DNA from: Phytohabitans flavus
Lineage (GTDB): Bacteria; Actinomycetota; Actinomycetes; Mycobacteriales; Micromonosporaceae
Direction of reading: 5' to 3'
Assembly: GCF_011764545.1 (NCBI RefSeq)
Contig: NZ_AP022870.1
Location: forward strand, 7,260,001-7,324,000
DNA: 64,000 bases
The translations under genes and the position numbers were made by a program. Shown one piece after another: positions 50,336-59,194 of the stretch. Under the pieces are notes generated by a model. That model was not told the origin of the DNA. It was given only the letters and a program-made list of their open reading frames with translations, and made no database searches. Position 1 is the first letter of the stretch, and every line of letters starts with the position of its first letter.

Positions 50336-50618
50336 CCAGCACCTTTTCCTTGTCGCGCAGCGCCGCCTCGAACATCTTCCGCCAGCTGTCCACCTGCGGG
50401 TGGCGCCGCAGCAGTGCGCGGCGCTCGCGTTCGGTCATGCCACCCCACACACCGAACTCGATGCGGTTGTCGAGTGCGTCGGCGAGGCACTCGTAGCGCA
50501 CCGGACAACTGCGGCAGATCCGCTTGGCTACATTCTGCTCGGCACCCTGTACGAAGAGTGCATCTGGGTCACCACTCTGGCACGCTGCCATGCTCGGCCA
50601 GTCTGTGATCATCCCCAT
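50322..50618 (-). CDS. WhiB-family iron-sulfur transcription factor
   Basis: 98 residues from ATG 50618 (ATG 50612 also possible). Four Cys (13, 35, 38, 44) ligate a [4Fe-4S] in the pattern C-x21-C-x2-C-x5-C. GVWGGMTERERRALLRR is the WhiB glycine-rich turn and basic stretch. Position beside the ArsA pair and ponA matches whiB4 (Rv3681c), a redox-sensing regulator. GGGGGGA lies about 10 nt upstream. The upstream 430 bp are non-coding. Confidence 0.93.
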   Translation of the reverse strand: MGMITDWPSMAACQSGDPDALFVQGAEQNVAKRICRSCPVRYECLADALDNRIEFGVWGGMTERERRALLRRHPQVDSWRKMFEAALRDKEKVLVTAG

Positions 50619-51044
50619 CTGTCCACGTCCCCCCTTGCAGTCCGCTTCCCCGACCCGTGCCCGGCCGGATTCCCCCCGGCCACTCGCTGGGCACTCCCCC
50701 GAGCCCCAACGAGTGACGTGCAGTACTCGCCGGACCATCATGCTCTGTAGTCATCCGATTACGCAACGTTGTCTAGCAAATTAGATCAAAACAGCGATGG
50801 TCCGTCGTTCCGGGCGGACCGGACCTTGGTTTACCCGGCGGCGATCTGCGAAAACGCGAGCTAAGTGTCCCGCACGTGGGTCAGACTCAACATCGGCAGA
50901 AGCATCCGCACGCAGGGGGTCATGCGTCTAGCACAACGAGGCCAGTGCCCGCAGGACATGCCCGAAAGTCCGAGAAGTTTCGGCGTCGGGCGGGTACTAG
51001 CACGCGGGACGGCCGATCGTTGCGAGGTCCCGTACCCTGACGAG
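50619..51044. other. 426-bp divergent regulatory region between whiB and ponA
   Basis: No convincing gene. The middle (50755-50800) is the most A/T-rich stretch nearby and contains an 8-bp palindrome CAACGTTG (50764-50771). GGTCCG/CGGACC arms (50799-50804, 50815-50820) form a small hairpin. The ponA -10 is at the right edge. The length suggests whiB has a long leader or several promoters. Confidence 0.5.
51033..51038 (+). promoter_or_regulatory. Leaderless -10 (TACCCT) for ponA
   Basis: TACCCT, 6 nt, then GTG 51045. The same stretch also holds GAGGTGA, which would serve an ATG at 51054; both starts are in frame and differ by three residues. Confidence 0.5.
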
Positions 51045-53483
51045 GTGACCTGGATGCGGAAGCGTGATCACAACATTTTTGCGAACGCCGCATCGCTGCT
51101 GATCTGCGGGCTCCTGGCGGGCGTGGTTGTGGCCGCCGCAGCCTTCCCCGCGGTTGCGATGTCGGGCCTGGCGGCCAAGGCTGGTGCGGAGACCTTCGAC
51201 CGGCTGCCCAGCGAGCTGACCGTAAAGCGGTCGCCGCAAATGACCTATGTCTACGCCTCCGACGGCAAGACGCTGATCGCCACGATGTATGACGAGAACC
51301 GGCGCGATGTCCCGCTCAAGGACGTCTCGCCGATCATGCAGGAAGCGATCATCGCGGCCGAGGACCACACGTTCCGCACGCACAACGGCGTCGACGCCAA
51401 GGGCATCGCCCGCGCGTTCGTCGCCAACAACTCGGCCGGCAGCACCACGCAGGGCGCGTCCACGTTGACCATGCAGCTCGTCCGCATGCTGATCGCGTAT
51501 TCGGCGACCCACCCGCAGGACGTGGTCGCCGCGACCGAAGACACCAACGCGCGCAAGCTGCGCGAGATGAAGTACGCGCTCCAGCTCGACAAGGAGATGA
51601 CCAAGGACGAGATCCTGGAGCGCTACCTCAACATCGCTCCGTTCGGCCGCGGGGCGTATGGGATCTTCGCCGCCAGCCAGGTCTACTTCGGCAAGCACCC
51701 CCGCGATCTGAAGATCGAAGAGGCTGCGCTGCTCGCCGGCATGGTCAAGGCGCCCTCGGCGTTCGACCCGACCACTCCGGCCGGCAAGCCGCAGGCGCTC
51801 GACCGGCGTAACTACGTGATCGACAACATGGTCGAGACCCAGGCGATCACGCCCGAGCAGGCCACCGCAGCCAAGGCCGTGCAGCTCAAGGTCAAGGACA
51901 AGCGCACGCCGAATGGCTGCGTCGCCACCAGCAAGAACCACTGGGGCTTCTTCTGCGACTTCTTCTACCGCTGGTGGATGGAGCAGGAGACGTTCGGCGC
52001 GACGTCGTATGACCGGGAGCGGCGGCTCAAGAGCGGCGGCTACCGCATCGTCACCACGATGGACGTCAAGACCCAGCAGGTGGCCAAGGCCAACATCGAC
52101 AAGCACCTCAAGTCCAACAACAAGAACGCGCTGATGCTGGCCGGCATCGAGCCGGGCAGCGGACGGGTGCGTGCGCTCGCGGTCAACCGGGTGTTCAAGC
52201 TCGACGACCCCGCCAATCCGCAGAACAAGATCTCGTCCAACCCCGCCAAGGCGAAGAAGAAGATCCGCGGCACGTACCCGAACACGACCAACCCGCTGCT
52301 CACCGGCGGTGGTGACATCAACGGGTACCAGTTCGGGTCGACGTTCAAGATGTTCACGATGGTGGCGGCACTGGAGCGGGGCTACCCGCTGGAGACCACC
52401 ATCAACACGGTCTCGCCGTACCCGTCGAAGTACATCGTCGACTCAAACTCGCCAGCGGCCTGTAAAGGCACCAACAAGTACTGCCCGGAAAACGCCGGTC
52501 GCAAGGGCTACGGCCCGATGAACATGTGGTCCGCGTTCGGCCAGTCGATCAACACGTACTTCGTTCCGCTGGAGGAGCGTGCCGGCGCGGCCAACGTGGT
52601 CGACACCGCCAAGAAGCTGGGCATCCAGTTCCGGGCCAGCACCGACGCCGCGATCGCCAACAACCGGGCCGCAGCCGACCAGTGGGGCGCCTTCACCCTG
52701 GGCGTCTCCTCGGCCACTCCGCTCGAGATGGCCAACGCGTACGCCACGCTGGCGGCCGACGGGAAGTACTGCGAGCCGATCCCGGTGCAGGAGATCGTCG
52801 ACCAGGACGGCAACAAGCTCGACATCGCCAACCCGCGCTGCGAGCAGCGGATCAAGACCGAGGCAGCGCGCGCCGCGGTCGACGCCGCCCGGTGCCCGGT
52901 TGGCGACCGCTCCACGACGTCGAAGTGTGCCGGTGCGACCGCCCGCCAGGCGAAAACCGAGATCGGCAAGCCGATCATGGGCAAGAGCGGCACCACCGAC
53001 AGCGCCAAGACCGCCTCGCTGATCGTCGGTACCAAGCAGCTCATGGTGGCCGGCATCATCGCCGACCCGGACTGGGCGCAGACCAGCACGAGCTTCACGC
53101 ACGACGAGGTCAATGACGCGGTCTGGAGCACCGTGCGTGACGCGATGAAGGGCAAGCCGGCGCAGCAGTTCACGGCGCCAAACGGCAAGATCGTCGAGGG
53201 CGACCAGCGCTCGATCCCCGACGTCAGGTGCAAGACGATCGACGATGCGCGCGGCCGCCTCCGCGGGGCCGGCTTCGAGGTCTTCGTCAACCCGACGCCG
53301 GTCGACTCCAACTGCCCGGCCGGCACCGCCGCTGGCACCAGCCCCGACGGCCGCACCATCAAGGGCGGCATCGTGAGCATCGAGGTAAGCAACGGCAAGG
53401 GCGTGCAGCAGCCTGGCAACCCGGGCAATCCGCCGGGTCGAGGTCCAGGCGGACGGCCAGGCCCTCCGCCGCCGAGAGACTAG
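51045..53483 (+). CDS. ponA: Bifunctional penicillin-binding protein with PASTA domain (PonA2-like)
   Basis: 812 residues (809 if ATG 51054 is used). A short cytoplasmic start and one TM helix (about 13-39) precede a glycosyltransferase domain with EDHTF and ATEDTNARKLREMKYALQLD. The transpeptidase domain has GSTFK (SxxK), SIN (SxN) and KSGTTD (KTG-type). One C-terminal PASTA domain follows (RSIPDVRCKTIDDARGRLRGAG) and a Gly/Pro tail. It polymerises and cross-links peptidoglycan. Position beside whiB matches Rv3682. Confidence 0.95.
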   Translation: MTWMRKRDHNIFANAASLLICGLLAGVVVAAAAFPAVAMSGLAAKAGAETFDRLPSELTVKRSPQMTYVYASDGKTLIATMYDENRRDVPLKDVSPIMQEAIIAAEDHTFRTHNGVDAKGIARAFVANNSAGSTTQGASTLTMQLVRMLIAYSATHPQDVVAATEDTNARKLREMKYALQLDKEMTKDEILERYLNIAPFGRGAYGIFAASQVYFGKHPRDLKIEEAALLAGMVKAPSAFDPTTPAGKPQALDRRNYVIDNMVETQAITPEQATAAKAVQLKVKDKRTPNGCVATSKNHWGFFCDFFYRWWMEQETFGATSYDRERRLKSGGYRIVTTMDVKTQQVAKANIDKHLKSNNKNALMLAGIEPGSGRVRALAVNRVFKLDDPANPQNKISSNPAKAKKKIRGTYPNTTNPLLTGGGDINGYQFGSTFKMFTMVAALERGYPLETTINTVSPYPSKYIVDSNSPAACKGTNKYCPENAGRKGYGPMNMWSAFGQSINTYFVPLEERAGAANVVDTAKKLGIQFRASTDAAIANNRAAADQWGAFTLGVSSATPLEMANAYATLAADGKYCEPIPVQEIVDQDGNKLDIANPRCEQRIKTEAARAAVDAARCPVGDRSTTSKCAGATARQAKTEIGKPIMGKSGTTDSAKTASLIVGTKQLMVAGIIADPDWAQTSTSFTHDEVNDAVWSTVRDAMKGKPAQQFTAPNGKIVEGDQRSIPDVRCKTIDDARGRLRGAGFEVFVNPTPVDSNCPAGTAAGTSPDGRTIKGGIVSIEVSNGKGVQQPGNPGNPPGRGPGGRPGPPPPRD

Positions 53484-53492
53484 CCCTGTGAG

Positions 53493-53536
53493 CGGGCGCT
53501 GTGAGGGTCCAGGCCCTCGCGGCGCCCGTTTTCTTT
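53493..53536 (+). terminator. Rho-independent terminator of ponA
   Basis: Arms 53493-53507 and 53514-53528 pair at all 15 positions (two G-U), with a 6-nt loop, followed by TTTTCTTT. It starts 10 nt after the ponA stop and lies in the convergent gap before the YqeY-type gene. Confidence 0.85.
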
Positions 53537-53565
53537 GTCGCCCCCGCGCGCCCCCGCGCTGCCGC

Positions 53566-54021
53566 TCAGCTGGCCAGCTGGCGGCGTACCTCGGCGGCCA
53601 CCCGACCACCCTCGGCCTGGCCTGCCACCGCGGCCTGGGCCGCCTTCATGGCCGGGCCCATCTGACCCATCCCGCTGAACCCGCCCGTGGCGAGCGCCCC
53701 CGCGACGAGCTCGGCCAGCTCCTCATCGCTGAGCTGCTTCGGCAGGTAGCGCGCCAGCACGTCGCCCTCGGCGGTCTCCTTCGCGGCCTGGTCGGCGCGG
53801 CCCGCATCGGCGAACGCGACGGCAGCTTCGCGGCGCTTCTTCGCCTCCTTGACGAGCACCGCGAGCACCTCCTCGTCGGACAGCTCGCGCTTGCTCTGGC
53901 CCGCGACCTCGGCGTTGCCGACGGCGGCCAGCGCCATCCGCAGGGTGGACGTGGTGACCTCGTCACGCGCCTTCAGCGCCGTGCGCATATCGGCCGTGAG
54001 GGTGTCCTTGAGCGTGCCCAT
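53566..54021 (-). CDS. GatB/YqeY-domain protein
   Basis: 151 residues: LKDTLTADMRTALKARDEVTTSTLRMALAA at the start and LPKQLSDEELAELV, then FSGMGQMGPAMKAA, as in YqeY proteins related to the tail domain of the GatB tRNA-amidotransferase subunit. ATG 54021 is 25 bp from the divergent metallophosphoesterase ATG. TAGTTT ends 8 nt upstream, consistent with a leaderless message. Biochemical function is unclear in the family. Confidence 0.92.
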   Translation of the reverse strand: MGTLKDTLTADMRTALKARDEVTTSTLRMALAAVGNAEVAGQSKRELSDEEVLAVLVKEAKKRREAAVAFADAGRADQAAKETAEGDVLARYLPKQLSDEELAELVAGALATGGFSGMGQMGPAMKAAQAAVAGQAEGGRVAAEVRRQLAS

Positions 54022-54029
54022 GGTGGCCC

Positions 54030-54039
54030 AAACTACCCT
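54030..54039. promoter_or_regulatory. Overlapping divergent -10 elements for the YqeY-type and metallophosphoesterase genes
   Basis: Plus strand TACCCT (54034-54039) ends 7 nt before ATG 54047. Minus strand TAGTTT (54035-54030) ends 8 nt before ATG 54021. The two hexamers share two base pairs, so only one polymerase could open the site at a time. Confidence 0.55.
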
Positions 54040-54046
54040 GGGCGGC

Positions 54047-54949
54047 ATGCGGAAGCGCACATTGCTCGGACTCGCCGCGGGGACGGCCGCCGCCGGCGCC
54101 GCCACGCTGGCATACGCCTCGCTCATCGAGCGCAACATGTTCACCCTCCGGCGGTACGACGTGCCGGTGCTCGGCCTCGACGCCGAGCCGCTACGTGTCC
54201 TCCACATCTCCGACCTGCACATGATGCCCGACCAGCGGCGCAAGCAGGATTGGGTGGCTTCTCTGGCCGGCACCGACCCCGATCTGGTGGTGGTCACCGG
54301 CGACAACATGGCCCACCCCGACGCCGTGCCGGGTGTGCTCCGCGCGCTACAGCCGCTGCTCGACCGCCCCGGCGCCTTCGTGTTCGGGTCGAACGACTAC
54401 ACCGGCCCAGTGCTTAAGAACCCGTTCGGCTACTTCCGCCGGCACGAACGCACCGCCGGCCGCCGCCACGGCGTCGAGCTCCCCTCGGAAGACCTGCGCG
54501 AGCTGCTGGTCAGCTGCGGCTGGGCCGATCTCAACAACGCCCGTACGACCCTCAAGGCCGGTGGCCGCCTCATCGAGCTTGTCGGCGTCGACGACCCCCA
54601 CATCGAACGCGACGACTACTCCTCGGTCGCCGGCGGCGCCTCGGCCGACGTCGACGTCCGGCTGGGCCTGACCCACTCGCCCGAGCCGTTCGTCCTGGAC
54701 GCGATGGCCGCCGACGGCTTCGACCTCCTCCTGGCCGGCCACACCCACGGCGGCCAGGTCCGCGTCCCGTTCGTGGGCGCGCTGGTCACCAACTGCGACC
54801 TCCCCCGCTCGATGGCGAGGGGCCTCTTCCGCTGGCCCGGCTCCGACGCCTGGCTCCACGTCTCCGCGGGCCTCGGCACCCACCCGACGGCCCCGGTCCG
54901 CTTCGCCTGCCCACCCGAGGCTTCGCTGCTCACGCTGATCCCGCGCTGA
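54047..54949 (+). CDS. Membrane-associated metallophosphoesterase
   Basis: 300 residues. A short N-terminal hydrophobic segment (about 5-22) is followed by a calcineurin-like phosphoesterase domain: [28 protein letters not shown] and LAGHTHGGQ give the dimetal ligands. It is the Rv3683 counterpart and follows ponA in the same order. Substrates in the family are phosphodiesters or phospholipid headgroups; not resolved here. Confidence 0.92.
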   Translation: MRKRTLLGLAAGTAAAGAATLAYASLIERNMFTLRRYDVPVLGLDAEPLRVLHISDLHMMPDQRRKQDWVASLAGTDPDLVVVTGDNMAHPDAVPGVLRALQPLLDRPGAFVFGSNDYTGPVLKNPFGYFRRHERTAGRRHGVELPSEDLRELLVSCGWADLNNARTTLKAGGRLIELVGVDDPHIERDDYSSVAGGASADVDVRLGLTHSPEPFVLDAMAADGFDLLLAGHTHGGQVRVPFVGALVTNCDLPRSMARGLFRWPGSDAWLHVSAGLGTHPTAPVRFACPPEASLLTLIPR

Positions 54950-55006
54950 GCCGATACCGAGTTTGTCCCGCTGAGGGCGTGGGCTACTATTACGCGGGCA
55001 CTGCCT

Positions 55007-55083
<77 letters not shown>

Positions 55084-55087
55084 TGCC

Positions 55088-55124
55088 GAAAGGCCAGGCG
55101 AGATTACCTCTCACCTGGCCTTTC
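55088..55124 (+). terminator. Terminator downstream of tRNA-Pro
   Basis: GAAAGGCCAGG (55088-55098) and CCTGGCCTTTC (55114-55124) are perfect 11-bp inverted repeats with a 15-nt loop, 5 nt after the CCA. A T-rich TTCGT follows. Confidence 0.8.
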
Positions 55125-55140
55125 TTCGTGTCACGGGCGA

Positions 55141-55260
55141 TCAGGCTCCGGGGTTCGAACCGTCGCTTTCTCCCTCCTCTGCCGCGGACGCGTGGGCGTA
55201 GCGATTGAGCGTGGTCGAGACCTGCCTATGGCCCATGACGGCGGTCCGGAAAGTCCTCGG
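55141..55260 (-). pseudogene. C-terminal remnant of a tyrosine-recombinase integrase
   Basis: The minus strand reads FRTAVMGHRQVSTTLNRYAH, then a short acidic tail ending SDGSNPGA and TGA at 55141. This is the box II end of phage-type integrases, containing the GH position and the catalytic Tyr of the LNRY motif. Further upstream the frame hits a stop and no other integrase motif is recognisable; the rest of the gene is gone. It sits 58 bp from the 3' end of tRNA-Pro, the classic place for an integrase of a tRNA-targeting element. Confidence 0.7.
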
Positions 55261-55424
55261 TCACCTCGTTGCCGTCGGTGTTCTGACAGGGCCGCGCGTA
55301 TCAGTCGGCATGGCCCGGCGCCCTTATTCGACGCCGTGCCCGGCGGGCGTCTCGCCGCGCTGGGTGGGGGGCACCCGCGGACCGACCTGGTCCGCGCGTC
55401 GGCTATCAGAGGGGAACGTCAACA

Positions 55425-56285
55425 ATGACCGAACAGCTAGCTCGCGAGAAGGTGGGCGTGCGGCGCTGCCCGGCGCCGCCGAAGGGCTTCGACCCGTTCA
55501 CCGCGAGCCAGAATGACCTGATCCACTACGGGCTGCCGCTGCGGCCCGACCCGCGGACCCAGCCGGGCATGGCGGCGCTGTGGGAGCGCCAGGCCAACCT
55601 CGTCCGCGACTTCGAGCACCTGGAGGCGGAGTTCGACGCGACGACGGCGGACAAGCAGCCGGTGGCCGCGAGCGCTCTGGCCCCGGCGCCCATCGAGTCG
55701 TGTGGATACAACCTGACGAGCCTCTCGGCACCCTTCTCCGCCCTGTTCGTCAACTTCACGGTGCCGAACCTGCGCTTCGCCGCCAGCCCGCTGGGTATCA
55801 ACCGCTTCCACACCTTCGCCGGCCTGGGCTTCCTCGACGTGCACGTCGAGATGACCGTCGACTCCGCGCAGAACGTGACCGCCCAGCTCTGGGCGCTGGG
55901 CGTCGGCAACGTCAACCTGCCGGTCGCGCCGGGTGAGGTCATCGCCGCCTCGCTCTGTCTGGACACCAATGGGGCCGGCACCGCGACCTACTTCCTGACC
56001 AACCAGACCCGCGGCCAGACGATGAGCTTCTCGGTCAACACCGGCTTCCCGCCGGCGGTCACCATCAACGCGGGCGTCACCCGCGGCGACCTCAACCAGC
56101 CGGTCCACCCGCTGGCCCGCTTCGGCACGGTCTACTTCGACGAGATCAGCGCCTTCACCACCAGCGGCACCCGCTCGCTGACGGCGGGCGACGCCATCAC
56201 CATGACCGAGACCACCGGCGCCACGCTGGCCCGGCCGATCCGGATCAACGAGTTCGCCTTCAAGGCCGTCTTCGCCGCCTCCTGA
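55425..56285 (+). CDS. Eqolisin (peptidase G1)-fold-like protein without clear catalytic Glu
   Basis: 286 residues; GAGGGGA precedes the ATG with about 8 nt spacing. An N-terminal IHYGLPLRPDPRTQPGMAALWERQ block is followed by a beta-rich domain with VAPGEVIAASLCLD, TYFLTNQTRGQTMSFSV and RFGTVYFDEISAFT, in the order of strands seen in G1 peptidases of actinobacteria. Where eqolisins have the AEWIVE catalytic Glu, this protein reads INAGVTRGDLNQP, so activity is doubtful. No signal peptide is visible. Family assignment is by pattern memory only. Confidence 0.55.
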   Translation: MTEQLAREKVGVRRCPAPPKGFDPFTASQNDLIHYGLPLRPDPRTQPGMAALWERQANLVRDFEHLEAEFDATTADKQPVAASALAPAPIESCGYNLTSLSAPFSALFVNFTVPNLRFAASPLGINRFHTFAGLGFLDVHVEMTVDSAQNVTAQLWALGVGNVNLPVAPGEVIAASLCLDTNGAGTATYFLTNQTRGQTMSFSVNTGFPPAVTINAGVTRGDLNQPVHPLARFGTVYFDEISAFTTSGTRSLTAGDAITMTETTGATLARPIRINEFAFKAVFAAS

Positions 56286-56373
56286 GCCGGGAAGACACCC
56301 GCCGGTATCGGGGCCGCCGAAGAAAATCTTGGACGGTCCCGGTACCCGGGCCAACCTTCTTGTCGATGGGCCC

Positions 56374-56379
56374 TACCGT
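56374..56379 (+). promoter_or_regulatory. Leaderless -10 (TACCGT) for the gene at 56387
   Basis: TACCGT, 7 nt, then ATG 56387. This supports 56387 over the in-frame ATG at 56366. Confidence 0.45.
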
Positions 56380-56386
56380 GGCGCCC

Positions 56387-56716
56387 ATGGGAGCGCTGGA
56401 CGTCGTCATCACGGTCGGCGCCGGCGTTGCTGCCGCGCTCAACGGCACCATCGCGATCGCGATCCTGTGGCGCAGCCGCCATCAGCCCGATGCGATCATC
56501 TGGCGGAGGCAGCGGGTGGCCGCACCACGGTGGGCGGCCGCCACTTACCTGTTCGCCGGGTTGACCTTCGGCACCGGGGCTGTCAGCGACATCTTGTTCG
56601 AAACGGGAAGCATCGAAGAGGGTCTCATGGTCCTCGCAGTCCTGGTGTGGGTCGCCTGCGCCATCATCGCGGGCATCATGTGGTCCGTCCGAGGCAGACA
56701 GACGACGCCACACTGA
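56387..56716 (+). CDS. Small membrane protein with three TM helices
   Basis: 109 residues. Hydrophobic segments at about 4-27, 50-68 and 77-98 with a basic loop (WRSRHQPDAIIWRRQR) between the first two. No family recognised. It converges on the secreted beta-helix gene (22-bp gap). Confidence 0.6.
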   Translation: MGALDVVITVGAGVAAALNGTIAIAILWRSRHQPDAIIWRRQRVAAPRWAAATYLFAGLTFGTGAVSDILFETGSIEEGLMVLAVLVWVACAIIAGIMWSVRGRQTTPH

Positions 56717-56738
56717 CGCGGGCGCCCCGCCCGCCGGC

Positions 56739-59063
56739 TCAGCCGAGGGTGAACTTCTCCCACGGACCAATGGCCACGCGGTTGGCGATCAGCGACTTCG
56801 ACCCGGCGCTTTCGGCGACCACGTACCGCCTGTTGATGGCGGACCGGAAGCTCACAGAACCGTCGCTGTTACGGACCAACCTGAACCGCTCCCACGGACC
56901 CACCGCCGCCCGGTTGGCGATCAGCGGCTTCGCGCCCGCGCTCTCCGCGACCACGAAATGGTTGTTTGCCCGGGAGAAGAGAGCGACCTGCTCGTTGCCC
57001 AGGTCGATGATGTCGAACCGCTCCCACGGACCCACGGCCGCCCGGTTGGCGATCAGCGGCTTGGCACCCGCGCTCTCCGCGGCTACGTATTTGCCGTTGA
57101 CGTTGGCCTTCAGACTGCGGGCGGCGTCGGTCACCTTGACCTGGTAGAACTTTTCCCACGGTCCGATCGCGGTCCGGTTCGCGACCAGGTACGGCGCGGC
57201 GTGCGTCAGGATGCTGATGTAGCGGCCGCTGGCGCCGGACTGGAGGCTGATGCTCCCGTCGGCGTTGCGCACGAGGGTGAAGCGTTCCGCGTCGCCGGCA
57301 AAGATGCGGTACATCTCAAGCCGGCCGGAGCCAGCGGTGTAGTCAGAGACATACTTTCCGGTCGCGCGGGAGAAGAGGGCGACCCGCCCCGATCCCGCGT
57401 CCACGACGTCGAACTGCCCGGCCGCGGTCAGCCCCGAGTCCTCCGGGATGAGGTCGGTGTTACCGGGGCGGACGTAGACGTACCGCAGGTTGTAGATGGA
57501 GAGCAGCCCGAACGTGCCAGTCGGCCGCAAGACGCTGACCTGCTGCGATGTGCGGCTATACCGCCCGTCGGCACCGGTGGCCCTAGTGTCGACGGTGAAG
57601 TCGCCCCACTGCGTGTAGCGGTGCGACGCGATCGGTGATGTCTGGGTGATACGCGTGCCGTCGCCGAAGTCGAAGGTGTAGGAGGCGATGGCGACGGTGC
57701 CGGGCACCGACTTACTGGCGTCGATCTTTACCGTGCTCGCCACAGCATCCAGCGTCACGGTCGCCTGAACCAGCGGACCCCGGAGCGTCTCAGTTATGCC
57801 CCGGTCGGCGAATGGCACCAGACCGGCGCCGGTATTCGGCACGCCGAGATCATCGATCCGGGCATTGCCGGCAAAATCCGTGCTCGGGTAGCCGGGCGCC
57901 GCCGAGTTGGCCGAGTCGATAACGTCCTTGCTGGACCAGGCGTCCCGGTCGTGCTGGCCCTGACCTGACGTGGTCCGGAAGGCGGCCAACCCCATCGGGG
58001 TGCCACCCCAGGCGTACGCCTGATCCGGCACGAACGGGTGGTAGGTGTTGTTGTAGTCGACCACGGTGTCCCGGACAGCAGCGTCCTGCACGGCGATCTC
58101 GGCGCCGCCCCTATTGCCCGAGCCGCAACTTGTGTCGGACGAGGACCCGTTGGAGTCGAGCACATTGTTCTGCACCGACACCCGGACCGACGCGCCGTCG
58201 ACCCGGATACCGTCACGGCAGCGCTGAAGGATCGTGTTGTTGGTGATCGCGGTATGGGCGGCACCGCGATTGTGGACTCCGTGACCGCCTCCGGCGTTGA
58301 TGCGGTTGTTGACGACCACGGTGTCGGTCGCACCCGACTCGACCGCGATCGCACCGCCCATGAAGCCATCGAAGGTGTTGCGTAGCACTCTGTTGCCCGC
58401 CCCGTCGACCTGGATGGCCACGCCCACTTCACCGGCCGAGGGCAGGTTGAGCGACATTCTCAGCCCGCTGATAGTGACGCCGCTCGTGGCGCCGTCCATG
58501 GTCACGCCGGTGAGGCGCCCCTGACCACTTACACCAAAGCCCGTCAAGGTCGATGCGGTGACACCGGCAAGACGGACCGCTGGCGCGGTCGCGTTCGTCG
58601 CCATTCCAATGTGACCGACGTCGATGGTGATGCCAGAGGCGTTGTGGAGGTCGATGGCCGGCACGTTTTCGGAGTACAGCACCCGGATGCCCTGAATTGT
58701 GATGTCGTGCTGGCCGTCGATCACGAAGCCCGCGGTCGGCCCATGGAGAACAGGGCCGCTGCCCGCCGCCGCGCGGAAGGTGATCGGCTGACCCGGTACA
58801 CCGGACCTGGCGATGGTGACCCGCTCTCGGTAGAGATTGGGGCCTACATCTACTGTCTGCCCAGCCGTTACCACCGCGGCGGCCGCGCCAATCGTGCAGA
58901 ACGGCTGCTCCAGCGCGCCTGTACCACTGTCCAAACAGTTCGGATCCATCTGTCTGACGTAGAGGATCGCGGGTTCGGCAGCCTGTGCTGGGCCGGAGAA
59001 GCCCACCAAGGCGCCGCTGGTCAAGGCGATCGCGGTCAAGGCGGCACGGAAGCGTGTACGCAT
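56739..59063 (-). CDS. Secreted beta-helix / PKD / fascin-like protein
   Basis: 774 residues from ATG 59063 (GGGGA 5 nt upstream). A signal peptide ends near GPAQAAEP. A right-handed parallel beta-helix of the pectate-lyase/NosD type follows (about 30-420; repeated VVNNRINAGGGHGVHNRG-like turns). A PKD domain is next (about 440-515, YTFDFGDGT). The C-terminal 260 residues form a fascin-like beta-trefoil repeat region with the recurrent motif LIANRxxxGPWExF. Probably a wall- or polysaccharide-binding secreted protein, perhaps a lyase; no catalytic residues are assigned. Confidence 0.8.
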   Translation of the reverse strand: MRTRFRAALTAIALTSGALVGFSGPAQAAEPAILYVRQMDPNCLDSGTGALEQPFCTIGAAAAVVTAGQTVDVGPNLYRERVTIARSGVPGQPITFRAAAGSGPVLHGPTAGFVIDGQHDITIQGIRVLYSENVPAIDLHNASGITIDVGHIGMATNATAPAVRLAGVTASTLTGFGVSGQGRLTGVTMDGATSGVTISGLRMSLNLPSAGEVGVAIQVDGAGNRVLRNTFDGFMGGAIAVESGATDTVVVNNRINAGGGHGVHNRGAAHTAITNNTILQRCRDGIRVDGASVRVSVQNNVLDSNGSSSDTSCGSGNRGGAEIAVQDAAVRDTVVDYNNTYHPFVPDQAYAWGGTPMGLAAFRTTSGQGQHDRDAWSSKDVIDSANSAAPGYPSTDFAGNARIDDLGVPNTGAGLVPFADRGITETLRGPLVQATVTLDAVASTVKIDASKSVPGTVAIASYTFDFGDGTRITQTSPIASHRYTQWGDFTVDTRATGADGRYSRTSQQVSVLRPTGTFGLLSIYNLRYVYVRPGNTDLIPEDSGLTAAGQFDVVDAGSGRVALFSRATGKYVSDYTAGSGRLEMYRIFAGDAERFTLVRNADGSISLQSGASGRYISILTHAAPYLVANRTAIGPWEKFYQVKVTDAARSLKANVNGKYVAAESAGAKPLIANRAAVGPWERFDIIDLGNEQVALFSRANNHFVVAESAGAKPLIANRAAVGPWERFRLVRNSDGSVSFRSAINRRYVVAESAGSKSLIANRVAIGPWEKFTLG
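56754..57090 (-). repeat. Tandem fascin-like blades, nearly identical at DNA level
   Basis: Stretches of about 70 bp starting near 56884 and 57016 (132 bp apart, 44 codons) are almost identical and encode AESAGAKPLIANRAAVGPWERF twice in part; a third, more diverged copy begins near 56752. This suggests recent internal duplication of one trefoil blade. Confidence 0.75.
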
Positions 59064-59182
59064 GGTGGTCCCCGTGAGCAAAGGAAGGAAGGCGAAGTCG
59101 CGTCGATCAAAACATGCGCACAGAGCTGTAAGTCACTGGCCGAACGGTTCGTACCGCGAACGCTGACATTTCCAAAAGACCG

Positions 59183-59188
59183 TAGGGT
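59183..59188 (+). promoter_or_regulatory. Leaderless -10 (TAGGGT) for the methyltransferase gene
   Basis: TAGGGT, 6 nt, then ATG 59195. Confidence 0.5.
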
Positions 59189-59194
59189 CGAGCC

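Noticed and set aside
55145-55175. A GGTTCGAACC stretch resembling a tRNA T-loop, as a possible att duplicate of tRNA-Pro
   Set aside because: Only the generic T-loop-like palindrome matches; the flanks do not match the tRNA-Pro 3' end, and the stretch is coding in the integrase remnant.
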